Shown here in pieces: positions 16,199 to 25,458 of a stretch of 64,000 nucleotides of DNA (the stretch's first letter is position 1; the number at the start of each line of letters is the position of its first letter). This stretch comes from Suilimivivens sp963618065 (GTDB lineage: Bacteria > Bacillota > Clostridia > Lachnospirales > Lachnospiraceae): assembly GCA_963618065.1 (NCBI GenBank), contig CAVERH010000007.1, forward strand, positions 18,272-82,271, given 5' to 3'. Position numbers and translations under genes: made by a program. The notes under the pieces were generated by a model. That model was given only the letters and a program-made list of their open reading frames with translations, did no database searches and had not been told where the DNA came from.

Positions 16199-16400
16199 TT
16201 TTCCTCCCTTTGCGGGAAGAGAAAAATAAACCGGTCAACGTTTGATAAACGCTCATCCCAGTCAATCAGACCGGCGTCCGTTTTCCTTCCTCCCGCCTTT
16301 TCAATTAATTGTTTGAATGTGATTTAAAAGCATGGATTTCAGAAAACTTCCGTTTTCATAGTCAGAATAGATATAAAACCATAGATTTAGATTCGATCAT
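16199..16400. other. Gene-free stretch upstream of the Rpn-family gene and uxuA
   Basis: Divergent intergenic DNA carrying the promoter regions of the Rpn-family gene (minus) and uxuA (plus). Apart from the uxuA promoter listed separately I see no terminator, RNA or operator that stands out. Confidence 0.4.
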
Positions 16401-16430
16401 TTGAAATATATGCTTTGTAGTGAATATAAC
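16401..16430 (+). promoter_or_regulatory. Candidate uxuAB promoter
   Basis: TTGAAA (16401-16406), an 18-bp spacer and TATAAC (16425-16430) lie about 140 bp upstream of the uxuA start. Moderate match only. Confidence 0.4.
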
Positions 16431-16570
16431 ATACGGGAGGTTATGCGTCAATGCAATTTTTGTAATCTTTTTATCAATTCCGGCTATATGTAACGAGATC
16501 CGTCTGTGCTACCATAAAACTATTGAGAGTTACAGTAATATCAAGAAATCCGCAATTTGGAGGTATTCTT

Positions 16571-17653
16571 ATGGAAATGACATTACGCTGGTACGGCAGC
16601 AAATCCGATTCCGTTACATTGCAGCAGATCCGTCAGATTCCGGGCGTCACCGGAGTCATTACCACCCTTTATGAAACCGCTCCCGGTGACCTTTGGAAGC
16701 GGGAAGAGATTCATGCCTTAAAAAAGGAAGTGGAGGCTTCCGGATTACATATTTCCGGTATCGAAAGTGTAAACATCCACGACTCCATCAAGATCGGTTC
16801 TCCCGACCGGGACCAGTATATTGACAACTATATTAAGACCTTAGAGCATCTTGGGGAAGAGGACATTCATCTGGTCTGCTATAATTTTATGCCGGTATTC
16901 GACTGGACAAGAACCGAGCTTGCCCGCGTCCGCCCGGACGGTTCTACCGTGCTTGCTTACAGCCAGAAAACGATCGACAGCATTGATCCCATGAAAATGT
17001 TCGATTCCATTTCCGGCGATTCCAACGGCTTCGTCCTTCCCGGCTGGGAACCGGAGCGTATGGCACGAATCAAAGAACTGTTCGAGCTTTATAAGGATGT
17101 CGATGATGAAAAGCTTTTTGCGAACTTAAAATACTTCCTCGAAGCGATCATGCCGGTATGTGACAAATATGACATCAACATGGCCATCCACCCGGATGAT
17201 CCTGCCTGGAGCGTGTTCGGTCTTCCTCGCATCATCATCAACCTGCCGAATCTGCAGCGCATGATGAGCATGGTAGACAATCCGCATAATGGCGTCACCT
17301 TCTGCTCCGGCTCCTACGGAACCAATCCCGATAACGATCTGCCTGGAATGATCCGTGCCCTCAAGGGAAGAATCCACTTTGCACATGTCCGCAACCTGCA
17401 GCACAACTTCCCGGGTGACTTTGAAGAATCCGCTCATCTTTCCGCAGATGGAAGCTTCGATATGTATGAAATTATGAAAGCCTTATATGATATTGATTTC
17501 ACAGGACCGATCCGTCCCGATCATGGCAGAATGATCTGGGGTGAAGTTGCCATGCCCGGATACGGCCTGTATGACCGCGCGCTCGGAGCCACCTACCTGA
17601 ATGGTCTCTGGGAAGCTATTGTGAAAGGAGAAGCACGCCATGGAATTAAGTAA
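16571..17653 (+). CDS. uxuA: Mannonate dehydratase
   Basis: Dehydrates D-mannonate to 2-keto-3-deoxy-D-gluconate (KDG) in glucuronate breakdown. The N-terminus (MTLRWYG, TGVITTLY), the VCYNFMPVFDWTRT segment, the MAIHPDDPAW loop and the VTFCSGSYG, FAHVRNL and RPDHGRMIWGE motifs are diagnostic. The start at 16571 is fixed by TTGGAGG 7 bp upstream; the frame stays open 16 codons further. Length is about 360 residues, as usual. Its 3' end overlaps uxuB by 14 bp, so translation is probably coupled. Confidence 0.97.
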   Translation: MEMTLRWYGSKSDSVTLQQIRQIPGVTGVITTLYETAPGDLWKREEIHALKKEVEASGLHISGIESVNIHDSIKIGSPDRDQYIDNYIKTLEHLGEEDIHLVCYNFMPVFDWTRTELARVRPDGSTVLAYSQKTIDSIDPMKMFDSISGDSNGFVLPGWEPERMARIKELFELYKDVDDEKLFANLKYFLEAIMPVCDKYDINMAIHPDDPAWSVFGLPRIIINLPNLQRMMSMVDNPHNGVTFCSGSYGTNPDNDLPGMIRALKGRIHFAHVRNLQHNFPGDFEESAHLSADGSFDMYEIMKALYDIDFTGPIRPDHGRMIWGEVAMPGYGLYDRALGATYLNGLWEAIVKGEARHGIK

Positions 17654-19259
17654 AAAGGGAATTGCAGACCGCACCGCCTTTGAACAGAAAGGCTATGCCC
17701 TTCCACAGTTTGACCGCGGGGAAATGATTGCCAAAACAAAAAAAGCACCACACTGGATCCACTTCGGTGCCGGCAATATCTTCCGCGCCTTTCAGGCCAA
17801 TGTGATGCAGGAGCTGTTAAACAAAGGAAGCATGGATACCGGACTTCTGGTTGCAGAAGGCTTTGATTATGAAATCATCGAAAAAATGTACCGTCCGCAT
17901 GATGACCTAAGTATTCTGGTTACGCTCAAAGCCGATGGCAGCATCGAAAAGACCGTAGTCGGAAGCATTGCAGAATCCCTGATCTTAGACAGTCACAGAG
18001 AGGTGGAATTTGCACGCTTAAAGGAAGTATTTGAAAGCCCTTCCCTGCAGATGGCAAGCTTTACTATTACCGAAAAGGGATACAGCCTTGTAAACGGAAA
18101 AGGTGAACTTCTTCCTGCCGTATCTGCCGATTTTGCAAATGGACCGGCCCGATGTGAAAGCTATATTGGCAAGGTTGCTTCCCTCCTTTATTACCGCTAT
18201 CTCCATGATAAGCTTCCGATCGCTATGGTCAGCATGGATAACTGCTCCCACAACGGCGATAAATTATATGCTGCCATCCGCTCCTTTGCGGAGCAATGGA
18301 CGAAGAATAACTTAGTCCGCAATGGATTCCTGCGTTATATTGAGAACCCTTCTCTGGTTTCCTTCCCCTTAACGATGATCGACAAGATCACTCCCCGTCC
18401 GGATTCGAATGTGGAACAGCTCCTTTTAAAGGATGAGATCGATGGGTTATCTCCGGTGATTACACAGAAAAACACCTATGTTGCTCCGTTTGTAAATGCT
18501 GAGGAATGCCAGTATCTCATCATCGAAGATCTGTTCCCGAACGGAAAGCTTCCCCTCGATGAGGCCGGCATTATCTATACTAACCGGGAAACCGTGAATA
18601 AAGTGGAAAAGATGAAGGTATGTACCTGTCTGAATCCGCTCCATACCGCTCTTGCCATCTTCGGCTGCCTGCTTGGTTACACCCTGATTTCGGAGGAAAT
18701 GAAGAATCCGTTATTAAAGAAGCTCGTGGAAACGATCGGCTGGAAGGAAGGCATGCCCGTAGTCGTGAATCCCGGAATCCTCCGTCCCGAGGACTTCCTT
18801 ACCGAGGTTCTGACAGTGCGCATCCCGAATCCTTTTATGCCGGATACTCCGCAGAGAATCGCAACCGACACCTCCCAGAAGCTCCCGATCCGTTTCGGGG
18901 AAACGATCAAGGCGTACCAGGCATCCGATACCTTAAACCTTTCGGAGCTTAGGATGATTCCGCTTGTTTTCGCCGGATGGCTACGTTATCTGATGGGAAT
19001 GGATGATACCGGGGCTACGTTTGAAAGAAGCTCTGATCCACTGCTCGATGACCTGACACCGTACCTTACCCGGTTTACGTTAGGTAAGATTCCCTCCACA
19101 GAAGATACCGATAAAATCCTGTCCCCTATTCTTCATAAAAAGGAAATCTGGGGCGTGGATCTGTACACCTGTGGACTTGCCGCTCCTGTCATTTCCGTTT
19201 TCCGTGAAATGCTCGCAGGTCCGGGTGCTGTAGAAAGCACATTAAAACATCATGTGTGA
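17640..19259 (+). CDS. uxuB: Fructuronate reductase (mannitol dehydrogenase family)
   Basis: NADH-dependent reduction of D-fructuronate to D-mannonate, the substrate of the overlapping uxuA product. The Rossmann N-terminus (IHFGAGNIFRAF) and the SMDNCSHNGDKL and CLNPLHTALAIFGCLLGY motifs place it in the long-chain mannitol dehydrogenase family; 539 residues is typical. Overlap with uxuA fixes the operon. A 44-bp palindromic repeat begins 11 bp after the stop. A broader mannitol dehydrogenase activity cannot be excluded, but the uxuA partner makes fructuronate the best choice. Confidence 0.92.
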   Translation: MELSKKGIADRTAFEQKGYALPQFDRGEMIAKTKKAPHWIHFGAGNIFRAFQANVMQELLNKGSMDTGLLVAEGFDYEIIEKMYRPHDDLSILVTLKADGSIEKTVVGSIAESLILDSHREVEFARLKEVFESPSLQMASFTITEKGYSLVNGKGELLPAVSADFANGPARCESYIGKVASLLYYRYLHDKLPIAMVSMDNCSHNGDKLYAAIRSFAEQWTKNNLVRNGFLRYIENPSLVSFPLTMIDKITPRPDSNVEQLLLKDEIDGLSPVITQKNTYVAPFVNAEECQYLIIEDLFPNGKLPLDEAGIIYTNRETVNKVEKMKVCTCLNPLHTALAIFGCLLGYTLISEEMKNPLLKKLVETIGWKEGMPVVVNPGILRPEDFLTEVLTVRIPNPFMPDTPQRIATDTSQKLPIRFGETIKAYQASDTLNLSELRMIPLVFAGWLRYLMGMDDTGATFERSSDPLLDDLTPYLTRFTLGKIPSTEDTDKILSPILHKKEIWGVDLYTCGLAAPVISVFREMLAGPGAVESTLKHHV

Positions 19260-19269
19260 CGATATCTGA

Positions 19270-19313
19270 GCTGCCATGCATATGCGAAAATGATCCGGTG
19301 GATCGTTTTTGAG
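19270..19313 (+). repeat. 44-bp 3'-end palindromic repeat, copy 1
   Basis: Contains a GCCATGCATATG box followed by a hairpin (GAAAATGATCC / GGATCGTTTTT). It matches 52533-52576 (minus) at 40 of 44 positions by eye, and in both cases it begins at or just after a stop codon in the same orientation to the gene. The hairpin followed by Ts could act as a terminator. Confidence 0.65.
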
Positions 19314-19343
19314 TTTCCTTTGATTATCACAGGTTTGGTACAA

Positions 19344-19373
19344 AACAGCGGTTCCCATTCGGAAACCGCTGTT
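19344..19373 (-). terminator. Hairpin terminator between uxuB and the GH35 gene
   Basis: A perfect 10-bp stem (AACAGCGGTT at 19344-19353, AACCGCTGTT at 19364-19373) is followed by TTTTG on the minus strand, so it best serves the GH35 operon and may also stop transcription from uxuB. Confidence 0.6.
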
Positions 19374-19385
19374 CTCATCCATGCT

Positions 19386-19424
19386 TTACATTTCTAAGTT
19401 ACATTTCTTAGTTACATTTCTTTT
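19386..19424. repeat. 13-bp tandem repeat, three units
   Basis: TTACATTTCTAAG, TTACATTTCTTAG and TTACATTTCTTTT follow each other directly in the gap downstream of the GH35 gene. Non-coding. Confidence 0.5.
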
Positions 19425-19455
19425 TATATTTCTTATTCCATTTCTGTAATTCTCA

Positions 19456-21639
19456 CTATGCCCGGATTTCTTCCTGATAAACAGTCTGTATCTCCCGAAT
19501 CCGGCATGCTGTTCCGTTTTGGAACTCCGGCAGCTTTTCCAGGAACACCGGTGCTCCTTCCTTTAAAGGCTGTACCGTTATGGTAAGCTCCTTTGGAAAA
19601 TCGAAATAGCCAAGGCTGAACACAGCCTGCTGCCCGGTATAGAAATAATCATTTACCTTTTTCCCTTCGATTTCAATTTCCATGCCATTGCCATCGTAGG
19701 TAATATACAGAAGAAGATCCTCTCCCTTCTTCCGGTCAAGTAGCTTGTCATAAGAAACGGTCACCTGGTATTTCCGGTTATCCGGTTTGTCCGGGCAGCT
19801 GCCTGCTGCACTTGTTGTGTCTGCGGCAATACCTGCTGTTTCCTCTTCCATACCGGCTTTCCCTGCAGAAGCTGCCGTCACATCATCCCATTCTGCCAGA
19901 TGAATCTGCGCCGGAGCTTTCTGTTCCTCCATGCGATAAACCTGAAATCTTCCTTCCGTTCCTTCCTCCTTCATTCCCTTAGGAATGCTTTTCAGCGCCG
20001 GATAGCTCAAAATCTTCTGTCCCGGGGCAACGGCAAAATGAATCTCCCCATCCTGCTCCCAGACATAATTATCGGAAAGAATCAGATAGTCCTGTTCTGT
20101 TGTGATATGCCAGGCATTCAGGGCTTCCTTTCTTGTGAGATGAAGAATATCCGCATGCTCTTTCGTCTCCCATTCATAGAAGGGATTCCGGTCACCATAG
20201 AATACATAGGTCTCCTGCTCTCCCAACCGGAGCCTGCAAAGCGGAGCTGCCAACGCACTTTTAAGGACTGCTTCTCCAAGCTTCATCCGGTATGGGAAAA
20301 ATCCAAACTCTCCGCTGTGCAGATCGAATGACGGAAAGGTTACATGATCTGTTTCGGCATCCCCTCCACAGCTTCCCTTTAAAATCACCTGCTTATGCTC
20401 TGCCATGGTTCTTCTTCGCTGATAGTTATTGAAAAAGACATAGCCATGTGTCTCATCATGCCGGCAGCTTACCCGAAGCGTCTGCAGATCCTCCGGCTTA
20501 ATCTTTTCATCCGGGATCTCTGCCGGAAGGGCTGCCATGTCCTCCCCGAAATCCCGAAGAAAATAAGCCAGAAGCTTAATCTCCTTTAAAGAATCCGATA
20601 TGGTTCCATACTGCCGGATAGGCGCATTGAAATCGTAGTTAATCTCCGGCAGATCATTCGCATACCCGGTAGCTTTGCTTTCCTGTAAGGTCGTAAGCTT
20701 TCCGTCCGGATTGCTTCCTCCATGATACATATAATATCCAAGAAGTCCTGCTCCACTTCCCATTTTCACCAGGGACATTGCCCCGATATCTGATCCTGTT
20801 GCCACAGGCCGCCGGTGTGCAGTTACCTGAAGGCCGCCGCCCAACTCTGCCGTCAGATAAGGAAAGCTTGCCTCATCGAAGGTCACGGCATCCTCCACAT
20901 GATGATCACAGGCAATGAGTGCATCGTTCCGCTCATGGCTGAACACAAAGTTCGTATTGGCGGACAGCTCCTTTACACTGGGATCCCATGGGGCATCACA
21001 ATACCCTCCCATCACGGGAATACAATCCCCGATCACGGCTCCGCCCCATCCGGTTGCGGTATAAAGAGGTACATCAAAGCCAATCTCCTTCGCCAGCTTC
21101 TGAAGCGTCCGCATATGCTGTTCGCCTTTTTCACCGGTAAAGCCGCCCACGTGTCCGTATTCATTCTCGATCTGCAATCCGATCACCGGACCTCCGTCTT
21201 TATAAAGAAAGCCTTTGACCTGCTCATAAAGCTGCTTCCAGTAACGCTCTACATAATGCAGATACCCCGGGTCATCACTCCGCAGCTCAATACCTTCTTT
21301 CTTCTGCAGCCAGTCCGGGAAGCCGCCATTACGGCATTCCCCGTGTACCCAGGGGCCGACTCTTAAAAAGCTGTAAATTCCAACCTTCCTGCAGCACTCC
21401 ATAAAATGATGCAGATTATGGCAGCCGGTAAAATCAAATTCTCCTTCGATCTCCTCATGATGAATCCAGATCAGATAGGAAGAAACAATCTGCACACCCG
21501 CCGCCTTCATCTTATGCAGCGATTCCTCCCACAGCTCCTCCCGGTACCGGCTGTAATGCATCTCTCCCATCACCGGGAACCACGGCTTCCCATCACGCGT
21601 CATATATTGCTTTGTAATGCCAAAATCACTGTTTTTCAA
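19456..21639 (-). CDS. Glycoside hydrolase family 35 beta-galactosidase
   Basis: Cleaves terminal beta-galactosides. The N-terminal TIM barrel shows GEMHYSRYREELWEESLHKMKAAG, FLRVGPWVHGEC, the acid/base Glu in GLQIENEYG and the likely nucleophile Glu in LTAELGGGLQ. No signal peptide is seen, so it is cytoplasmic and acts on imported oligosaccharides. The start is placed at a TTG at 21639, 8 bp after a GGAGG; upstream in-frame ATGs run into the regulator gene and lack good sites. It is last in the permease-permease-binding protein-LacI-GH35 series. Confidence 0.9.
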   Translation of the reverse strand: MKNSDFGITKQYMTRDGKPWFPVMGEMHYSRYREELWEESLHKMKAAGVQIVSSYLIWIHHEEIEGEFDFTGCHNLHHFMECCRKVGIYSFLRVGPWVHGECRNGGFPDWLQKKEGIELRSDDPGYLHYVERYWKQLYEQVKGFLYKDGGPVIGLQIENEYGHVGGFTGEKGEQHMRTLQKLAKEIGFDVPLYTATGWGGAVIGDCIPVMGGYCDAPWDPSVKELSANTNFVFSHERNDALIACDHHVEDAVTFDEASFPYLTAELGGGLQVTAHRRPVATGSDIGAMSLVKMGSGAGLLGYYMYHGGSNPDGKLTTLQESKATGYANDLPEINYDFNAPIRQYGTISDSLKEIKLLAYFLRDFGEDMAALPAEIPDEKIKPEDLQTLRVSCRHDETHGYVFFNNYQRRRTMAEHKQVILKGSCGGDAETDHVTFPSFDLHSGEFGFFPYRMKLGEAVLKSALAAPLCRLRLGEQETYVFYGDRNPFYEWETKEHADILHLTRKEALNAWHITTEQDYLILSDNYVWEQDGEIHFAVAPGQKILSYPALKSIPKGMKEEGTEGRFQVYRMEEQKAPAQIHLAEWDDVTAASAGKAGMEEETAGIAADTTSAAGSCPDKPDNRKYQVTVSYDKLLDRKKGEDLLLYITYDGNGMEIEIEGKKVNDYFYTGQQAVFSLGYFDFPKELTITVQPLKEGAPVFLEKLPEFQNGTACRIREIQTVYQEEIRA

Positions 21640-21676
21640 AATTATTATCCTCCGGTTCTTCCGGTTTCTTTGCATG

Positions 21677-22657
21677 CTAAACCTGATTGGTTGATTTGCG
21701 GAAAAGAATCTCAAAGTCCACAAACGTCTTTCTCTGATACTCTTTCCCCTGCAGTGCACTGATCATCTGCTTGCCGATGGTATTGCCAATCTGCCTTGCC
21801 GAAATATTCACCGCCGTAATCGGCGGAGAAAAGCTTTCCAGATTCGGACTGTTATAAAAGGCTGCAATCGCAATATCCCTTGGAATCCGATAACCTTCTG
21901 CCTGCAGCTTCGACATGACCTTCGTACAGACAATATCATCCCCGCAGAGCACACACTGCATCCTTTTTGACATCATATCGGCAAGGATAGAATCCAGGGA
22001 ATCCATTTTCAGATTCCCTGTATATACTGCCTGATGCTCCATTCCGATTCCGTTTTTTAACAATGCCTTCTGAAAGCCATTATACCGGCTCCGGTTGACA
22101 TGATAATTAAGATCCTCCACAAGCAGGGCAAACCGCCGGAATCCCTTACTGATTAAGAGCGAAGTCATGTTTTCTGCTGCGGATTCATTATCGGTATCCA
22201 CCTGAATCACCCGTTCATCCTCATACAGACCGGTAAGTCCTACCGGAAAATTCTGTTTCAGAAGATACTCAATGGCCTTATCATTTTCCAGACTTCTCGT
22301 CAGAATGATACCATCCACCTTCTTCTGCTCCACAAGCTTCTGGATTTTGGAAATATCCATTGCCGTCCCGGTTGCCAGCAGTACATTATAATCCAGAATG
22401 GCTGCCGTTTCACAGATACCGAGCAGACAGTCATGGAAGTACGGATTTCCATTCACGTATACATCCTCCGGAAATACCACGCCCAGATTGTGCGTCAGTT
22501 CTCCCTTCTGCTCCTTTTCTTCTTCCTGCTTCTGATGATTGGCATAGGCGATAATCCGGCTTCTGGTTTCCTCTCCGATCCGGCCTTTCCCCGATAATGC
22601 CCTGGATACTGTACTCTTCGATACTCCCAGATCCTTTGCAATATCCTCAAACGTCAT
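21677..22657 (-). CDS. LacI-family transcriptional regulator
   Basis: The helix-turn-helix (TFEDIAKDLGVSKSTVSRALSGKGRIGEETR) with the LacI hinge is followed by a periplasmic-binding-protein-like sugar pocket (residues about 60-326). It lies within the series between the binding-protein and GH35 genes, so it probably controls them in response to an imported galactoside. Candidate operators of the form GTTGCGCAAC, with the central CG typical of this family, occur near the start of the series. Confidence 0.92.
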   Translation of the reverse strand: MTFEDIAKDLGVSKSTVSRALSGKGRIGEETRSRIIAYANHQKQEEEKEQKGELTHNLGVVFPEDVYVNGNPYFHDCLLGICETAAILDYNVLLATGTAMDISKIQKLVEQKKVDGIILTRSLENDKAIEYLLKQNFPVGLTGLYEDERVIQVDTDNESAAENMTSLLISKGFRRFALLVEDLNYHVNRSRYNGFQKALLKNGIGMEHQAVYTGNLKMDSLDSILADMMSKRMQCVLCGDDIVCTKVMSKLQAEGYRIPRDIAIAAFYNSPNLESFSPPITAVNISARQIGNTIGKQMISALQGKEYQRKTFVDFEILFRKSTNQV

Positions 22658-22709
22658 CGTGTTCTTCTCCTGATCCTATTTTAATACTGAATTAATGGTC
22701 TATCCAGAG

Positions 22710-22770
22710 TTCCATCCGCAAAACCGCTGTTTCACAGCTCAGGTTTTGCGAATGAAATCACCTTGTACTG
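22710..22770 (-). other. Intercistronic hairpin between binding-protein and LacI genes
   Basis: CGCAAAACC and GGTTTTGCG enclose a smaller GCTGT/ACAGC hairpin in the 138-bp gap. There is no T-run. It may protect the upstream mRNA or lower expression of the downstream regulator. Confidence 0.45.
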
Positions 22771-22795
22771 CTCTGAATCATTACCATCTGCTGCT

Positions 22796-24394
22796 CTAGT
22801 TCTTAGATGCCAGATATTCCTCTGCCTGCTTCTGCATCTCTGCTAAGACATCACGGATTCCGGCACTTTCCATTGCTGCGGAAAACTCTTCAATCGTTCC
22901 ATCCACATCATCCACAAGACCGTTTACAAGAGGATCATAGTAGTTTCCAAGTGCTGCTTCCACTGCTGCAAACTGTACACTTACCGGAGTGGAATCAAAG
23001 GTAAATCCATCGTACGGATGTTCTTCTTTTACGCTTGAATTCCACTTTTCCATCAGACTATCATATGTCTCATCGAGTTCGGTTCGATCCTCCATATACT
23101 CTGTTCTCTGGATATTGATATTAGTCCATCCCCAGTTACAGTTGCTGGATACACCATAATTGGTTTCATCAATTACCTTATACTGGTCATCTCCAACTGC
23201 TTCCCAGTGCTTTCCTTCAATACCAAGCATAGCAAGATCGTAGATTTCCTGATTGGTCCAGAACTCATTTAATACCATCATTGCACGCTCTTTATTCTTG
23301 CTGGCCACATTGATTGCCACACCATTATTGATATAGGGCTTTACCTGCTTTGGCTGACCGGTAAGTGGATCACAAAGAGTTACGTTCCAGTCCGGATTCT
23401 CTGCATTTGCCTGCTTTGCATAGTTTTTGCTGCTTCCGATATTCCAGATCATCGCTGCTGTTCTTCCGGTTAAAAGTCCGGTCTGTCTTTCATCGGAGGA
23501 ATTCAGCACATCCGATGACCAGCAGCCTGCATCCGCAAGTTCCTTCATCTGTTTGCAGTAATCAGCAAATCCATCCCAGTCAAGCAGATAGTAGAAGTTC
23601 AGATCACTCGGATCCTGTGTATCGTAAAGAACAAGCTCTCCATCCTGTGGTGCACCGCCAGTTGTACACATGCCCTGATTACGGAAATACAGATACCATG
23701 GTCCTCCCTGGCTTGCATACATGCCATGATCGGCACAGGCAAGGAAAAATTCCTTCAATTCATCCCAGCTTGTAATATCACTGATTCCATATTCATCCAT
23801 CAGATCCTTGCGGACAGCCAGCACATCCTGACCAAACTCATTCTGATAATTCGGAACCATATAAACCTGTCCATCAATCTTCGCCTGATCCCATGCCATC
23901 TCCGGTACGGTTTCCCAGATACCCGGTGCATAGGTCTTAATAAAATCTTCACTTAACGGATAAAAACCTCCGAGGGATACGGTCTGCTCATAATGTCCCC
24001 AGCTTGTTGCCGTAAAGATCAGATCGAAGTCTTCTCCCGCTGAGAATAACAGAGAATATTTAGAATCATGCTCACCCCAGGACAGAAACTCTACATTCAG
24101 GGAGCAGTTTAACTTTTCTTCCAGAATTTCATTGATTTTGCCATAAACCTCATCAAAGTCCGGTGTCCGGTCACCTAACAGATACATCGTAAGCTCCACA
24201 TGCTCGGAAGTGTCAATTGCTGCTGTTTCCGTGGTCTCTGTATCTGCTGCCTCTGTAACGGTACTCTCCTCTTCCACTGTTCCATCAGCGGCAGAAGTAT
24301 CTGTAGCAGATGAGCTTCCGCAGCCAGCCAGAACACTGATTGCCATTGCTGTTCCCAATAACAGGGATAATAATTTCTTTCCTCTCTTCTTCAT
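22796..24394 (-). CDS. Extracellular sugar-binding lipoprotein of an ABC transporter
   Basis: A signal peptide with lipobox (ISVLAGCG) is followed by a Thr/Ser/Glu-rich linker and a family 1 solute-binding fold of about 490 residues (LDWDGFADYCKQM; MMVLNEFWTNQEIY). It resembles the LplA-type proteins that serve MalFG-like permeases without a dedicated ATPase. The start at 24394 is set by AAGGAGG 6 bp upstream. With two permeases upstream and GH35 downstream, a beta-galactoside oligosaccharide is the likely ligand. No ATPase gene is nearby, so a shared MsmX-type ATPase is inferred. Confidence 0.9.
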   Translation of the reverse strand: MKKRGKKLLSLLLGTAMAISVLAGCGSSSATDTSAADGTVEEESTVTEAADTETTETAAIDTSEHVELTMYLLGDRTPDFDEVYGKINEILEEKLNCSLNVEFLSWGEHDSKYSLLFSAGEDFDLIFTATSWGHYEQTVSLGGFYPLSEDFIKTYAPGIWETVPEMAWDQAKIDGQVYMVPNYQNEFGQDVLAVRKDLMDEYGISDITSWDELKEFFLACADHGMYASQGGPWYLYFRNQGMCTTGGAPQDGELVLYDTQDPSDLNFYYLLDWDGFADYCKQMKELADAGCWSSDVLNSSDERQTGLLTGRTAAMIWNIGSSKNYAKQANAENPDWNVTLCDPLTGQPKQVKPYINNGVAINVASKNKERAMMVLNEFWTNQEIYDLAMLGIEGKHWEAVGDDQYKVIDETNYGVSSNCNWGWTNINIQRTEYMEDRTELDETYDSLMEKWNSSVKEEHPYDGFTFDSTPVSVQFAAVEAALGNYYDPLVNGLVDDVDGTIEEFSAAMESAGIRDVLAEMQKQAEEYLASKN

Positions 24395-24479
24395 AAAAAC
24401 CTCCTTAATTTCTCTCATTTTGGATAAGCCCTCCGGTTATCCTTATTCCTCTTTTCTCTATATGGTCAGGCTTCCCTGA

Positions 24480-24511
24480 CATAAATTGCCGTTGCGCACC
24501 GGACAATTTAC
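24480..24511 (-). other. Hairpin with an operator-like GTTGCGCACC in the permease/binding-protein gap
   Basis: TAAATTG/CAATTTA plus an inner CCG/CGG pair form a stem around a GTTGCGCACC box, the same box found at 26414-26423. It may set the binding protein to permease ratio or bind the LacI regulator. Confidence 0.4.
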
Positions 24512-24519
24512 TTTCTTAC

Positions 24520-25446
24520 TTAACCCTTTACGGCTCCGATCGTGATACCCTGTACAAAATACTTCTGTACCAACGGATATGCCAGAATAATCGGTCCGGT
24601 TACTACAATCGTCAATGCCATCTTCAAGGTCTGGGTTGGCAGTGACATAGAACTTATCACGGAGCTGCTGACAACATTATTGGCGATCAGCTTCTTATAT
24701 GCCTCAATGTTGTTTACCTGCTGATACAGGAAATATTGCAACGGATATTTATCCTCTGTCTTGATATAAAGCATGGCATTGTACCAGTCATTCCAGTAGG
24801 CCAGTGCAATAAACAATCCAACGGTTGCAAGTGCCGGCTTGATGAGCGGCATCACGACCTGGAACAGTGTGCGGAACTCTCCGCAGCCATCAATCTTCGC
24901 TGCATCAATCAGAGATTCCGGCAATGCCATGATGTAGCTTTTCATGATCAGCAGATTGTACACACTGAACACCAGCGGCAACAGCATAGCCAGATAGTTA
25001 TCTCTCAAGTGAAGCGTCTGGGTAATCAGAATATAGTACGGAACCAGACCTCCTGAAAACAACGTGGTAAAGTAGAAGAAAAATGAGAAGCCATTTCTCC
25101 ACTCAAAATCTCTGCGGGAAAGAACATAGGCTGTCATTGTCTGAAGCAGAAGTCCGATTGCGGTTCCGCATATGGTCAGTCCAATGGTAGTCGCATAGGC
25201 TTTGAATACAACCATCGGCTCCTTGAATACAGTCTTATATGCTTCTAAGCTGAAATCCTGCGGAAGAAGGCTGAATCCGTTCTGAATAATTGCTTCCTCG
25301 GAGGAAAAAGAGCCAGATAAAATCATAATAAATGGAATCAGGCACATCAATGTAATCAATCCGCAAAAGGTGTATGCGATTATATTCAGCACAATCACAT
25401 CAGAGCCTTTTTTTACTTTTCCTAATCCTTTCGTTGCTGCCGGCAT
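24520..25446 (-). CDS. Carbohydrate ABC transporter permease (MalG/LplC-like)
   Basis: A 308-residue inner-membrane protein with six hydrophobic segments. The EAA loop is seen as LPESLIDAAKIDGCGEFRTLFQVVMPLIKPALATVG, where it contacts the ATPase. It ends with PLVQKYFVQGITIGAVKG, a standard C-terminus for this permease group. It starts 12 bp after the partner permease stop, so the two are co-translated as a heterodimer. Confidence 0.93.
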   Translation of the reverse strand: MPAATKGLGKVKKGSDVIVLNIIAYTFCGLITLMCLIPFIMILSGSFSSEEAIIQNGFSLLPQDFSLEAYKTVFKEPMVVFKAYATTIGLTICGTAIGLLLQTMTAYVLSRRDFEWRNGFSFFFYFTTLFSGGLVPYYILITQTLHLRDNYLAMLLPLVFSVYNLLIMKSYIMALPESLIDAAKIDGCGEFRTLFQVVMPLIKPALATVGLFIALAYWNDWYNAMLYIKTEDKYPLQYFLYQQVNNIEAYKKLIANNVVSSSVISSMSLPTQTLKMALTIVVTGPIILAYPLVQKYFVQGITIGAVKG

Positions 25447-25458
25447 TCTTTCACCTCC

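Noticed and set aside
15891..16265. Asn/Lys/Ser-rich frame opposite the Rpn-gene N-terminus
   Set aside because: It is the same repetitive DNA read in another frame of the same strand; the Rpn frame continues into a conserved domain.
17640..17653. uxuA/uxuB overlap as a frameshift
   Set aside because: Both proteins are full length with good motifs; 14-bp overlaps are common in coupled operons.
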